Assembly (NCBI GenBank): GCA_030059675.1
Contig: JANVYQ010000004.1
Location: 121,086-185,085 of the forward strand
Source of the DNA: Candidatus Pelearchaeum maunauluense
Lineage (GTDB): Archaea; Thermoproteota; Nitrososphaeria_A; Caldarchaeales; Caldarchaeaceae
Direction: 5' to 3'
Length of the DNA stretch: 64,000 bases
The notes beneath the pieces were generated by a model that saw nothing but the letters and a program-made list of their open reading frames with translations, was not told the origin of the DNA and did not search any database. Positions within the stretch are counted from its first letter, which is position 1. Each line of letters starts with the position of its first letter. This document shows positions 32,427 to 40,878 of the stretch, one piece after another. The translations under genes and the position numbers were made by a program.

Positions 32427-33426
32427 GTTTGTCGTCTCGCTCCGTGTTTTGGGGGAGAATATAGTCATGAGGCTCGTTGCCCACGAATATACGGTAGTAG
32501 TGGGTGTTTGGCAGGATTACTTTCTCAAGTCGGCCACATACCTTGATTGTCTCACCACGCCTACCCATCTCGGCGAACCTACTCCTCATAGAAATCACCT
32601 CGCGGACGTTCCATAACCCGCTCAGCCTGGAGCTGGCCGATAAAACCTCCACGCCCAGGCGGTTGGGCGTGAATACCCCGAAAGCATCGTCTAAAACCCT
32701 GAACAGCCCAACAGCTACGCCAAGGCTTATGCAACGCCTATCCCCATACCTCTCCCAATACTCACCTAGCTTGGGGACGAGCTTCATCGTGTATAGTCTC
32801 CCATTAAAATAACCTGTAAGAAGCTTCCGTCTCTCATGCTTCCTCCAATCTTCCGCTGTGAGTAGCGTATCTCTGCGGCTTGATAGTAGGCGGGGCGGCG
32901 GGCTGTTTATGGGTTTGGTCTCTCCCCTAGAGCGCATCTCCAGCAAGGCGCGCAGCACAGCACGGCTCTCTTCAACGCCATAAACCACCAAATCCATGTC
33001 TGAGCCTGCATCAGCGAGTCCTAAGAGAATGGAGCCGCTTAGCCCTAGCTCAACATGAGAGCCAGCGTAGTCGGTTATTGCTAATATGAACCGCCGCGCA
33101 TCCCTAGCAAGCCCGCGCGGCACGCTGGATGGAATCTCGGTGGATGGTCTTATGTATCTCCTGACCGCGTAAGCGGGTATTGCTGGGATTGTCTGGCCAG
33201 CATACTCGTCATAAACCAGGTAGCCAGGCCTGCGCTGCCTCATGAAGTCCATCATCTCTTGAAATCCTTCAAGCTTGACATAGCCTGCGCCGCTCCTGAC
33301 GTATTTCGGGACTGCCACAACCCTCCCAGGGGGATGCACTAAGCCCTTGACAGCATATATGTCGCCGTGCTCATCCAGTATAAAGCCGCCCTCCATGGGG
33401 GACTCTTCCAGCATCCATCGGAACAA
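32413..33426 (-). CDS. Nucleotidyltransferase-like protein, copy 2
   Basis: The 337-aa protein has the same layout as its downstream neighbour: HPPGRVVAVPKYVRSGAG near the start, the core LGLSGSILLGLADAGSDMDLVVYG, then KLVPKLGEYWERYGDRRCISLG and a terminal beta region (KVCGRLEKVILPNTHYYRIF). Identity to copy 1 is modest by eye, so the duplication is old. Co-translation with copy 1 is likely from the 14-nt overlap. The two may form a heterodimer. Confidence 0.78.
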   Translation of the reverse strand: MFRWMLEESPMEGGFILDEHGDIYAVKGLVHPPGRVVAVPKYVRSGAGYVKLEGFQEMMDFMRQRRPGYLVYDEYAGQTIPAIPAYAVRRYIRPSTEIPSSVPRGLARDARRFILAITDYAGSHVELGLSGSILLGLADAGSDMDLVVYGVEESRAVLRALLEMRSRGETKPINSPPPRLLSSRRDTLLTAEDWRKHERRKLLTGYFNGRLYTMKLVPKLGEYWERYGDRRCISLGVAVGLFRVLDDAFGVFTPNRLGVEVLSASSRLSGLWNVREVISMRSRFAEMGRRGETIKVCGRLEKVILPNTHYYRIFVGNEPHDYILPQNTERDDKHANH

Positions 33427-33477
33427 GCGCCCAAGAGCATTAAAACCTTATAGATTCTCACTAAACCGTTAGAATAC

Positions 33478-33792
33478 ATGACGCAGGATTTCCTAACATC
33501 ATTTTTGGGGCTAATCTCGTCAGCGGATACGCTAACTCAGCAGGTCATACTATTCTTCATAGCCGTAGTTATAGGATTCTTGCTCGCTAAGGCCTTGAAG
33601 GTTTTGATAGTTGTGGGGCTCGTGATCCTTATAGGCTATTACTTCGGCTTCATAACCATAAACCGCGAGAAGCTAGAAGCCCTAGCCACCCAATACGGCT
33701 CCCAGATACTACACGGCACCCTCCTAGCTACGTCATCGGCAATACTGGTGGTAGGGCTCTTGATAGGCTTCGTGGTAGGCATGCTTAAGTGA
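33478..33792 (+). CDS. Small membrane protein, two to three helices
   Basis: The 104-aa protein has hydrophobic segments QVILFFIAVVIGFLLAKALKVLIVVGLVILIGYYFGF and SSAILVVGLLIGFVVGML separated by a polar segment (INREKLEALATQYGSQI). The family is common in archaea but without assigned role. It precedes gatD by 49 nt on the same strand. Confidence 0.7.
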   Translation: MTQDFLTSFLGLISSADTLTQQVILFFIAVVIGFLLAKALKVLIVVGLVILIGYYFGFITINREKLEALATQYGSQILHGTLLATSSAILVVGLLIGFVVGMLK

Positions 33793-33841
33793 TGGAAGAA
33801 GCTAAGAACGCTGTAGCCCCAACAGGAGGTTAAGAAGGGAG

Positions 33842-35176
33842 TTGTCCCAGCTCCAAGGCTACGCGGGCAAGGCAAAACAGTTGTTGGAGAAAGCTGGCGT
33901 AAAGATAGGCGATGAAATCAAGGTGGTGAGCGGAAAAGGGGAGATTCGCGGTATTCTAATGGCGCGCTACGAGCTCGCAGACCCAGATTATATCGTGATA
34001 AAGCTCAAGAACGGATACAACGTGGGCATAAGGGTTGTTGATGGCGTGAAGGTGGAGAAGATAGCAGACGCGGAGGCCCCAGCATTCAGGCCGCCTCCGC
34101 CGCCAGCGATGAAGCCAGACCTGCCGCGTGTGACTATAGTGAGCACAGGCGGAACAATAGCAAGCCGCGTGGATTATAGGACAGGCGGGGTTAGGGCAGC
34201 GCTCTCCGCGTCAGACCTATTAAGCATGGTCCCAGAGCTAGCAGACATAGCGCAAATCTCGGCAGAAATACTCTTCAGCGTATACAGCGAGAACCTAACC
34301 ATAAGCCACTGGAGGGCTATGGCTGAAAAGGTTAACAACCTAATACGGAGCGGGGAGGATGGTGTCGTTATAGCTCATGGCACCGACACGATGGGATACA
34401 CGGCGGCCGCGCTTAGCTTCGCCCTCCAAAACCCGCCCATACCAGTGGTTCTAGTAGGCGCCCAGCGCTCCTCGGACAGGCCGTCAAGCGACGCTGCGAC
34501 CAACCTGATAGCAGCCGTTGATACGGCCGCAAACGCGCCGTTTGGAGAGGTGGTGGTATGCATGCATAAGTGGCATTCCGACGACACCATAGCTATACAC
34601 CGAGGCGTGCGCGTGGTAAAGCTTCACACAAGCAGTAGGGACGCGTTCAAGAGCGTAAACGCCGAGCCCCTGGCTTTCAGGACAAAGGCCGGGCTTGTTC
34701 TCAACGATAGCCGCTTCAACAAGCGGGGCGGCGATAACTACCAGTTCTCCCCAACATTTGACGACCGCGCCATGCTGGTCAAATTCTACCCAGGGATGCC
34801 GCCTGAGACGCTCCAAATACTTAGGGAGAAGTTGCGGATACGTGGGTTTATACTAGAGGGAACCGGGCTTGGGCATGTAAGCTCCAGCTTCATCCCAGTA
34901 GCGCGGCAGCTGGTGGAGGAAGGAGTGTTCATAGGCATGACATCGCAGTGTAAGTTTGGGAGAGTGAATATGCACGTCTATGATAATGGCCGTGATTTGA
35001 TGCGTGCTGGGATAACACCGCTTGACGACATGCTCGCTGAGACTGCCCTCGTCAAGCTTATGTGGTCTTTGGGAAAGCTGGGCGAGAACGCTGATAGGGA
35101 AGCGGTGGAAGAGATTATGACCAAGAACCTAGTGGGCGAGATGAACAACAGGTCCCTGCCTACTGGGTGGTGTTGA
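33842..35176 (+). CDS. gatD: Glu-tRNA(Gln) amidotransferase subunit D
   Basis: The 444-aa protein is the asparaginase-like subunit that frees ammonia from Gln or Asn to convert Glu-tRNA(Gln) into Gln-tRNA(Gln). After an N-terminal beta domain (VKIGDEIKVVSGKGEIRG), the type I asparaginase core shows TIVSTGGTIASRVDY (nucleophile Thr), IAHGTDTMGYTAAAL (Thr-Asp) and MHKWHSDDTIAIHRG. It is archaea-specific. TTG start. The stop is 1 nt before gatE, so the two are co-translated. Confidence 0.95.
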   Translation: MSQLQGYAGKAKQLLEKAGVKIGDEIKVVSGKGEIRGILMARYELADPDYIVIKLKNGYNVGIRVVDGVKVEKIADAEAPAFRPPPPPAMKPDLPRVTIVSTGGTIASRVDYRTGGVRAALSASDLLSMVPELADIAQISAEILFSVYSENLTISHWRAMAEKVNNLIRSGEDGVVIAHGTDTMGYTAAALSFALQNPPIPVVLVGAQRSSDRPSSDAATNLIAAVDTAANAPFGEVVVCMHKWHSDDTIAIHRGVRVVKLHTSSRDAFKSVNAEPLAFRTKAGLVLNDSRFNKRGGDNYQFSPTFDDRAMLVKFYPGMPPETLQILREKLRIRGFILEGTGLGHVSSSFIPVARQLVEEGVFIGMTSQCKFGRVNMHVYDNGRDLMRAGITPLDDMLAETALVKLMWSLGKLGENADREAVEEIMTKNLVGEMNNRSLPTGWC

Positions 35177-35177
35177 T

Positions 35178-37076
35178 GTGATAGACTATAAGGAGGTTGG
35201 CTTAAAGGTCGGGCTTGAGGTCCACCGCCAGCTAGACACGTCAAAGAAGCTCTTCTGCGACTGTCCCACGGAGGCTGTGGAGGGAGGCAGGGTTATTGAG
35301 TTCCGCAGATACTTGAGGGAAGCCCAGAGCGAGCTGGGAAGGGTGGACCCAGCAGCCCTCTTTGAGGCCAAGAAGCGGAAGGAGATAATCTACCAAGCTA
35401 ACACTGGTAATGTCTGTCTTGTTGAGATGGATGAGGAGCCGCCCCACCCAATAAACAGGGAGGCTGTGGAGGTTGCTCTAATCGCAAGCCTCCTCATGGG
35501 CGCGACGCCCGTTGATGAGGTTCATGTAATGCGGAAGATTGTCATAGACGGCTCCAACACTACCGGCTTTCAGAGGACGTGCATAATAGCTGTGGGTGGT
35601 TCTGTAAGGGCTGGAGAGAAAGAGATACCCATACAGACCATCACGCTGGAGGAGGATGCTGCGCGTATAGTTGAGGCGCGGCGGAGGGAAGCTGTGTATG
35701 ACCTCTCCCGTCTAGGCGTCCCGCTCATAGAGATATCCACAGCACCCGTGATACAGTCGCCAGAGGAGGCTGTGAAGGCTGCCAAGGCGATAGGCGATAT
35801 ACTGCGGGCAACTGGGAAGGTGAAGCGGGGTCTCGGCACGGTGAGGCAAGACTTGAACATCTCAATAAGCGGTGGAGCGCTAATGGAGATTAAAGGAGTT
35901 CAGGAGCTAGACCTTATAGCGAAGGTGGTGGAGAACGAGGTTAAGCGGCAGCTCCACCTCCTAGAAATAGCCGAGGAGCTGCGGAGACGCGGGGTCAGAG
36001 AATCCGACCTGGCCTTCAACCCCGTTGATGTTACCGAGGTCTTCCGCAATACCAGCTCTAAGGTCGTCAAACGTAAGCTCGCCGAGTCTGCGCATGTCTT
36101 TGCACTACGCCTGCCAGGGTTTGCTGGCTTCCTATCGCTGGAGAAATGGCCTGGCATAAGGCTCGGCGCAGAGCTGGCTGCCCATGCGAAGGCCTGGGGA
36201 GATGTTGAGGGAATATTCCATACCGACGAGCTTCCAGCATATGGAATCTCACCCGAGGAAGTGGAAGGGGTCAAAAAAGCCCTGGAATGCGGCGGGGATG
36301 ATGCAGCCGTACTAGTGGTGAGCGACGAGCACTCGGCGATAGAGGCGCTTAGGGCTGTGCTGGAACGCGCGAAAGAGGCAATTAGAGGAGTTCCCGAAGA
36401 GACCAGAGCTGCACGCCCAGATGGGACGACAACATACATGAGACCAAGGCCAGGCGCCGCGCGTATGTATCCAGAGACGGACATACCCCCCATGACAATC
36501 ACGCAAGAATACATAGAGAGCCTACGCCGCAAACTGCCTCCAACCCTAGAAGAGACCGCGAAGAGATTACAGCAGAAATACAACCTAAGCAGGCAGTTAA
36601 TTCAGCAGCTCATAGACCAAGAGGTCAACGATATCTTTGAACATATTGTTGAGAAGTATGGTGTGCAGCCGTCGGTGGTTGCTGCTACGCTTACAGAGAC
36701 TCTAACGAGCCTACGCCGCGAGGGTGTGGCTGTTGATGAGCTGCCAACCAGCCTGTTTGATGAGCTCTTCCAACTCTTGAAGGAGGGCGTCTTCGCCAAA
36801 GAAGCTATACGGGACATACTCGCGTGGGTTGCGGCAAACCGCGGCAAGTCAGTAGTAGATGCGGTTAACGCGCTTAATGTGCGTGCCCCCTCGCGCGAAG
36901 AGCTGGAAAAGACAATAGACGAGCTTATCGCGAAGAATCAGGACATGCTTAATGATAAGAAGATAGTGAGTAGGCTTATGGGTGATTTGATGAAAGTTTA
37001 TCGGGGGCGTGTTGACGGGGCTGTTCTCAATAAGTTGTTGATGGAGCGTATAGAGGCTGCTAGAGCACGTGGCTGA
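35178..37076 (+). CDS. gatE: Glu-tRNA(Gln) amidotransferase subunit E
   Basis: The 632-aa protein is the GatB-related subunit that binds the tRNA and activates the glutamyl group. It has VGLKVGLEVHRQLDTSKKLFC, a zinc-linked CDC pair, DGSNTTGFQRT, GLGTVRQDLNISI, the archaea-specific AspRS-like inserted domain (about 270-410) and YqeY-like helical tail (about 480-630). GTG start 1 nt after gatD. The last 17 nt overlap the convergent herA gene. Confidence 0.95.
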   Translation: MIDYKEVGLKVGLEVHRQLDTSKKLFCDCPTEAVEGGRVIEFRRYLREAQSELGRVDPAALFEAKKRKEIIYQANTGNVCLVEMDEEPPHPINREAVEVALIASLLMGATPVDEVHVMRKIVIDGSNTTGFQRTCIIAVGGSVRAGEKEIPIQTITLEEDAARIVEARRREAVYDLSRLGVPLIEISTAPVIQSPEEAVKAAKAIGDILRATGKVKRGLGTVRQDLNISISGGALMEIKGVQELDLIAKVVENEVKRQLHLLEIAEELRRRGVRESDLAFNPVDVTEVFRNTSSKVVKRKLAESAHVFALRLPGFAGFLSLEKWPGIRLGAELAAHAKAWGDVEGIFHTDELPAYGISPEEVEGVKKALECGGDDAAVLVVSDEHSAIEALRAVLERAKEAIRGVPEETRAARPDGTTTYMRPRPGAARMYPETDIPPMTITQEYIESLRRKLPPTLEETAKRLQQKYNLSRQLIQQLIDQEVNDIFEHIVEKYGVQPSVVAATLTETLTSLRREGVAVDELPTSLFDELFQLLKEGVFAKEAIRDILAWVAANRGKSVVDAVNALNVRAPSREELEKTIDELIAKNQDMLNDKKIVSRLMGDLMKVYRGRVDGAVLNKLLMERIEAARARG

Positions 37077-38841
37077 GCGATTGCAGGAGCAGCTCCTCGT
37101 TATTTGGTGTCTTAAGGAAGACTGGGACGTTCTTCTGCTTAGTGGCCTTGTAGGAGACGAAGAGCCACTCACCCGTGTCAAGCTCCGTAGTTCGCTCAAC
37201 TACGCCATAGCTGAGCGAGAAAGCATCTGCTATAACCATCCTATCGTAGAAGCGCGGCAAGGTGCTTACAAAATAGCTGTGGAGCTGCTGTAGAGCATTA
37301 ACGTTAAGATGAGCAACACGCTGGGTAGCAAGCCAGCAGTGCGCCCTATACTTACGCCCCTGCCTCAAAAGAGCCTCAACCGACTTGTTGGAGCTAGCCG
37401 AGTAGTCAGCATCCTTAGCCCTATCAGGAATATACTCATGAGCCTCGTCAAGGACAACAAGCACCTTCCTCCTAGCGCCGCGCGTCTTCTTAAGAAGTAG
37501 AAGACTATCTATAAAGCGTGAAGTAGCAAGACGCGCAGTATCAGGCTCGGGAAGGTAGCATATAACGAGCTGCTCCGCCTCTCCAGAAAGAACATACTGG
37601 GCAAGCCCCTCAGGCGTCATTACCTTTCTCTCAGAACCGCCGCGAGAGGGAGCCATCTCATCAATTTTCTCTATGTAATTCAATAGTGCGGATACCTCTC
37701 CATAGAGGCTTGAACGATCATTAACGGTGTTCTTAGCCTCTCTAAGAACGTCTGCTAATATGGCGAGGTCTCTCTCCGAGAGTTCATGTAATGGAGTATT
37801 CTCGCTATAGCGATTATCGTTTAACAACTTATTCTGTATGTGATTCATTATCATAAGGGCTTGTGTTTTGCCAGATTTGCCTTCGCTCCAAATACTCTGC
37901 AGGACTTGGAGTATATGTTCTATTGTAAATATTCCCCTCCCTCTGCTTTCTTTGGTTAGAAGCTTGATTTTATCTTGTCTAAATAATGCTCTGGCTATCT
38001 GTTCCAGCTTATCATTACCTAGCTTGTCTTCAAGTGTTTCTGGTACTGTCTGGGAGTTTAGGAATCGTTCAACATCTTCTTCATAGTTTTCTGTTGAGTA
38101 AAAGACGCCGCTCTCTAGTAGGATGTCCGCTAGGTGTATAGCGTATTCGCCTGCGATATCTAGTATAACCACCCGCAGGTCTGGGATTGCCCTCCACGCC
38201 TGCCTCAGTAGGTATGATGTCAGGTTGGACTTGCCTGAACCCGTGAAGCCGAAAACCCCTGTGTGATACCTAACTAGGCTCTCCATGTCTATTGTGAGGG
38301 GCATGTTGAAGCCGAGTAAAGTGCCAGCCACAGCGCCCCCATCACGGCATAGGAACTTCCTCACAGCATAGCTTGAGAGGAGACGCGCGGGAGAGCCTAT
38401 GAGCGGGACAAGCTCAGACCTACTAAATACTGGCTCACCATCCTCGGTGAGGTCCATCCTGTACCTAGTTGGAACAGCTATGACGTCAATCCAAGTCTCG
38501 TCGCTCCCCTCCCAGCTTGAGTGAATCGTCTCCAGATACTCGCGCCTAATCACGGTTGGCATAGCAACATCCATGCCGAGCATCTGGAAGTGCATCGGCT
38601 TAACACCCACAACCTCATAAACCAGGTATGTCTTTCCATCTGTTGTTGGCCGTTCAATCGCCGCGAAACACGGCTCGTGTAGCCTGTCCAAGACATCCAG
38701 GTCAAATCTCACTTCTAGTATGGCTTCTGTGCTTAGTAGCATTACCTCGCCTTCCCTGGTTCTTGATGTCTTTGCAGATATCCTATGGTCTCTCAGCCTT
38801 GCCTGAAACTTACCATCCAAATCATCAAACACGCTGCTCAA
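37060..38841 (-). CDS. herA: HerA-type hexameric DNA translocase
   Basis: The 593-aa ATPase has an N-terminal HAS-barrel (about 1-150), Walker A GFTGSGKSN (about 195), a helical insertion (about 250-420, with NTVNDRSSLYGEVSALLNY), Walker B VLVVLDEAHEYIPD, and motif FVSTLPRFYDRM with a C-terminal GEWLFVSYKA. HerA drives DNA through the NurA nuclease ring in end resection. It starts within the stop of nurA (ATGA, 4-nt overlap). No mre11 or rad50 is in the window, though the four are usually clustered in thermophilic archaea. Confidence 0.88.
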   Translation of the reverse strand: MSSVFDDLDGKFQARLRDHRISAKTSRTREGEVMLLSTEAILEVRFDLDVLDRLHEPCFAAIERPTTDGKTYLVYEVVGVKPMHFQMLGMDVAMPTVIRREYLETIHSSWEGSDETWIDVIAVPTRYRMDLTEDGEPVFSRSELVPLIGSPARLLSSYAVRKFLCRDGGAVAGTLLGFNMPLTIDMESLVRYHTGVFGFTGSGKSNLTSYLLRQAWRAIPDLRVVILDIAGEYAIHLADILLESGVFYSTENYEEDVERFLNSQTVPETLEDKLGNDKLEQIARALFRQDKIKLLTKESRGRGIFTIEHILQVLQSIWSEGKSGKTQALMIMNHIQNKLLNDNRYSENTPLHELSERDLAILADVLREAKNTVNDRSSLYGEVSALLNYIEKIDEMAPSRGGSERKVMTPEGLAQYVLSGEAEQLVICYLPEPDTARLATSRFIDSLLLLKKTRGARRKVLVVLDEAHEYIPDRAKDADYSASSNKSVEALLRQGRKYRAHCWLATQRVAHLNVNALQQLHSYFVSTLPRFYDRMVIADAFSLSYGVVERTTELDTGEWLFVSYKATKQKNVPVFLKTPNNEELLLQSLSHVL

Positions 38842-40646
38842 TACTCACCACCACGGGCAGCCCTAATCCTAGCATACTCGGCTTCAGCTCTAATATCGCG
38901 GAAGCGGCGCACAATCAAGGGCATCCTCTCGCGCCTCACCAGCGTGCCCAGCTGGAGGTCAGCCACGCCGCGCAGGGTGGCTTTCATGGACTTTACCTCA
39001 GCCTTCACAGCCTTATCGGCCAGGTAGAGGAGCTGGTTATGGCCTAGACACTCCAGAACCTCTGGGTTATCAGTCTTAAACAGTATGTTAAGTATTAGTG
39101 AATCAAGCTCGGAAGTTCCATCAGCCTCAAAGAAAGCATCAAACGTGGATAGCTCGTTTTCCTCCCTAACGGTTATTCTGTGGAGGTGCTTAGAGTCGTA
39201 GCGCGGGTTGTATATTCTGTCGTAGGCGAAGACAAGAGACCTCATGCGCGGGTCGTTCTTAAACTCCCGCGTTTGGAAATATGCTTTTATGAATAGGCGC
39301 TCGCGTGATACCACGCGCCTAGCTGGCTTGAGAGGCCCCTCATCCCCCTGCCTCCTCACGTTCTCCACCAGCGTAAAGAAACATGCGTCATATGCTATGG
39401 TTCTCCAGGGGGTTCTTATATGGTTGGGGTTCGCTGAGCTTAGAATCGTTAGAAATGCTCTATCATTCTTCAACACTGGAATCCTAAGGCTTTTTGGTAA
39501 TCGTCCTATACTGTTCATGAAAGGTATGACAGCGCGCGTAAAATCTGTCGCGGCAGTATCCTTAGTAATACCTATCAGCAGCTTATCACGAACCCTGCTC
39601 TCGTGCATCAACTCATAGAGGAGAAAGAGGTTTATGATGTTAATCTCCTGAACTGATAGCCATCCCCTATCATCACCCAAATAGAAAGGATGCTTACCAT
39701 GGAGTAGAATGTCGTCAACCAGCCTAAGGGATAGCTCAAGAACCTTATCCCAATAATATCTAACGTCACCTTTCAACTCCACTAAGTCTCTCTCGCACTT
39801 TGAGAAGCAAGCATGCCCTCTAGCTTTGTCAAATTTTCTCAACTGCTGTAGTAGTCTGGGTATTTTCTCTTCGGGTAAGTTTAGCCTGGCCGCGAGCTCC
39901 CGTGCATTCATGGAGCCGTGCTTAATGAGTAGCTGTATGGCCGCGTATGTTCTATACCCGCGTCTAAGTGGTATATGTAGGTCTCCGGGCCCCAGCATGG
40001 CGGCTAGGTCAAGGTCTAGGACGGTAACCTTACCGCGTGATGTCTCCATTCCAACCAGGCTTGAGGTCTCTTCAGACTCCGTTACAAGATATTTGAGGAG
40101 AATTCTGGCCTCTTTGCTTAGGGGAGCGTGTGTTCCGCTGAGCGGCCTGTCCAGAAACACTATACCAACATCGTTGTTCCGCACAGCTCTGAGAGCTAGA
40201 TAGAGCTCCGCCATCGTCATCAAAGCGAAGGGTATCTTCTCCACGCTTATCCTGAACTCATGCTCAGGACTTAGTGATTGTGTTCCAGAAGCTATGTTGG
40301 ATAGGTCTTCAAGCCATAGTGGAACAGCGGCGGATGTTGAGAGTCTCTCATCGCGCTCAACTCGCTTAAGGTCAAACGAGATGTCGCCACGCTGTACTGT
40401 GAAGGGGCACCTGTATCCAGTGGCGGCGACGTAGAAGAAGAGCATCTCAAGCCTCTCGTCATAGTCCATGGAGCCGTCTATCCCAATGGCCGTGTTCCCA
40501 GGAATTCTAACACCAGTCCCGCCGCCCAAGCCGCGTGTAAGCACGGCAGCTGCTGGCTGCTCATGCAAGGACATGACACGATTATTAAACAGCCTAACAA
40601 GCTCGCGGGTCTGGCTCATGAGCGCCTTAGCAACCCTGCTTGACAA
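38838..40646 (-). CDS. nurA: NurA nuclease with an inserted winged helix
   Basis: The 602-aa protein is much longer than the usual 330-450 aa. The NurA signatures are AIGIDGSMDYDERLE (metal-binding Asp), VGIVFLDRPLSG (second acidic site), LLIGITKDTAATDF, and a C-terminal GHNQLLYLADKAVKAE. A winged helix (about 224-290: GSMNARELAARLNLPEEKIP) plus a Cys-bearing loop (GHACFSKCERD) lies in the middle. It acts with HerA as a 5'-3' nuclease. Start TTG 40646, with an ATG ten codons in as an alternative. Confidence 0.84.
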   Translation of the reverse strand: MSSRVAKALMSQTRELVRLFNNRVMSLHEQPAAAVLTRGLGGGTGVRIPGNTAIGIDGSMDYDERLEMLFFYVAATGYRCPFTVQRGDISFDLKRVERDERLSTSAAVPLWLEDLSNIASGTQSLSPEHEFRISVEKIPFALMTMAELYLALRAVRNNDVGIVFLDRPLSGTHAPLSKEARILLKYLVTESEETSSLVGMETSRGKVTVLDLDLAAMLGPGDLHIPLRRGYRTYAAIQLLIKHGSMNARELAARLNLPEEKIPRLLQQLRKFDKARGHACFSKCERDLVELKGDVRYYWDKVLELSLRLVDDILLHGKHPFYLGDDRGWLSVQEINIINLFLLYELMHESRVRDKLLIGITKDTAATDFTRAVIPFMNSIGRLPKSLRIPVLKNDRAFLTILSSANPNHIRTPWRTIAYDACFFTLVENVRRQGDEGPLKPARRVVSRERLFIKAYFQTREFKNDPRMRSLVFAYDRIYNPRYDSKHLHRITVREENELSTFDAFFEADGTSELDSLILNILFKTDNPEVLECLGHNQLLYLADKAVKAEVKSMKATLRGVADLQLGTLVRRERMPLIVRRFRDIRAEAEYARIRAARGGEY

Positions 40647-40715
40647 AGAAGACCCTCTAGGCTCTTAGGAGTTCGCTGGCTAAAATTAAGGATTATCCAA
40701 CGAGGTGTGGGGGAA

Positions 40716-40739
40716 GGGTTTAATTCCTAGGAGAAACCC
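40716..40739. promoter_or_regulatory. Inverted repeat over the priS operon promoter
   Basis: GGGTTT (40716-40721) and AAACCC (40734-40739) are inverted around a 12-nt spacer. The left arm overlaps a TATA-like TTTAAT that would start transcription near 40747. It could be an operator for the replication operon, but a 6-bp stem is weak evidence. Confidence 0.3.
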
Positions 40740-40755
40740 CGCATAGGGGATAGTC

Positions 40756-40869
40756 ATGCCGCTTGATAGATTCATAGACCTCCTATATGGCGGCACATAT
40801 TGGCTCATAGTAGGAGCGCTAATATTGGTGGCGCTCTACACTATACATAACTCGCTGGAGAAAGGATAG
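40756..40869 (+). CDS. 37-aa single-helix membrane peptide
   Basis: The ATG-started frame encodes MPLDRFIDLLYGG followed by one hydrophobic helix (TYWLIVGALILVALYTIH) and a polar end (NSLEKG). It ends 9 nt before priS and starts near the predicted transcript start of that operon, with GGGGATAG upstream as a possible ribosome site. Amino-acid composition is that of a real single-pass peptide rather than chance translation. No family is recognised. Confidence 0.6.
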   Translation: MPLDRFIDLLYGGTYWLIVGALILVALYTIHNSLEKG

Positions 40870-40878
40870 AGGCGGGCT

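Noticed and set aside
35900..36583. 227-aa minus-strand frame inside gatE
   Set aside because: It is antisense to a highly conserved gene and Ser/Arg-rich with no motif.
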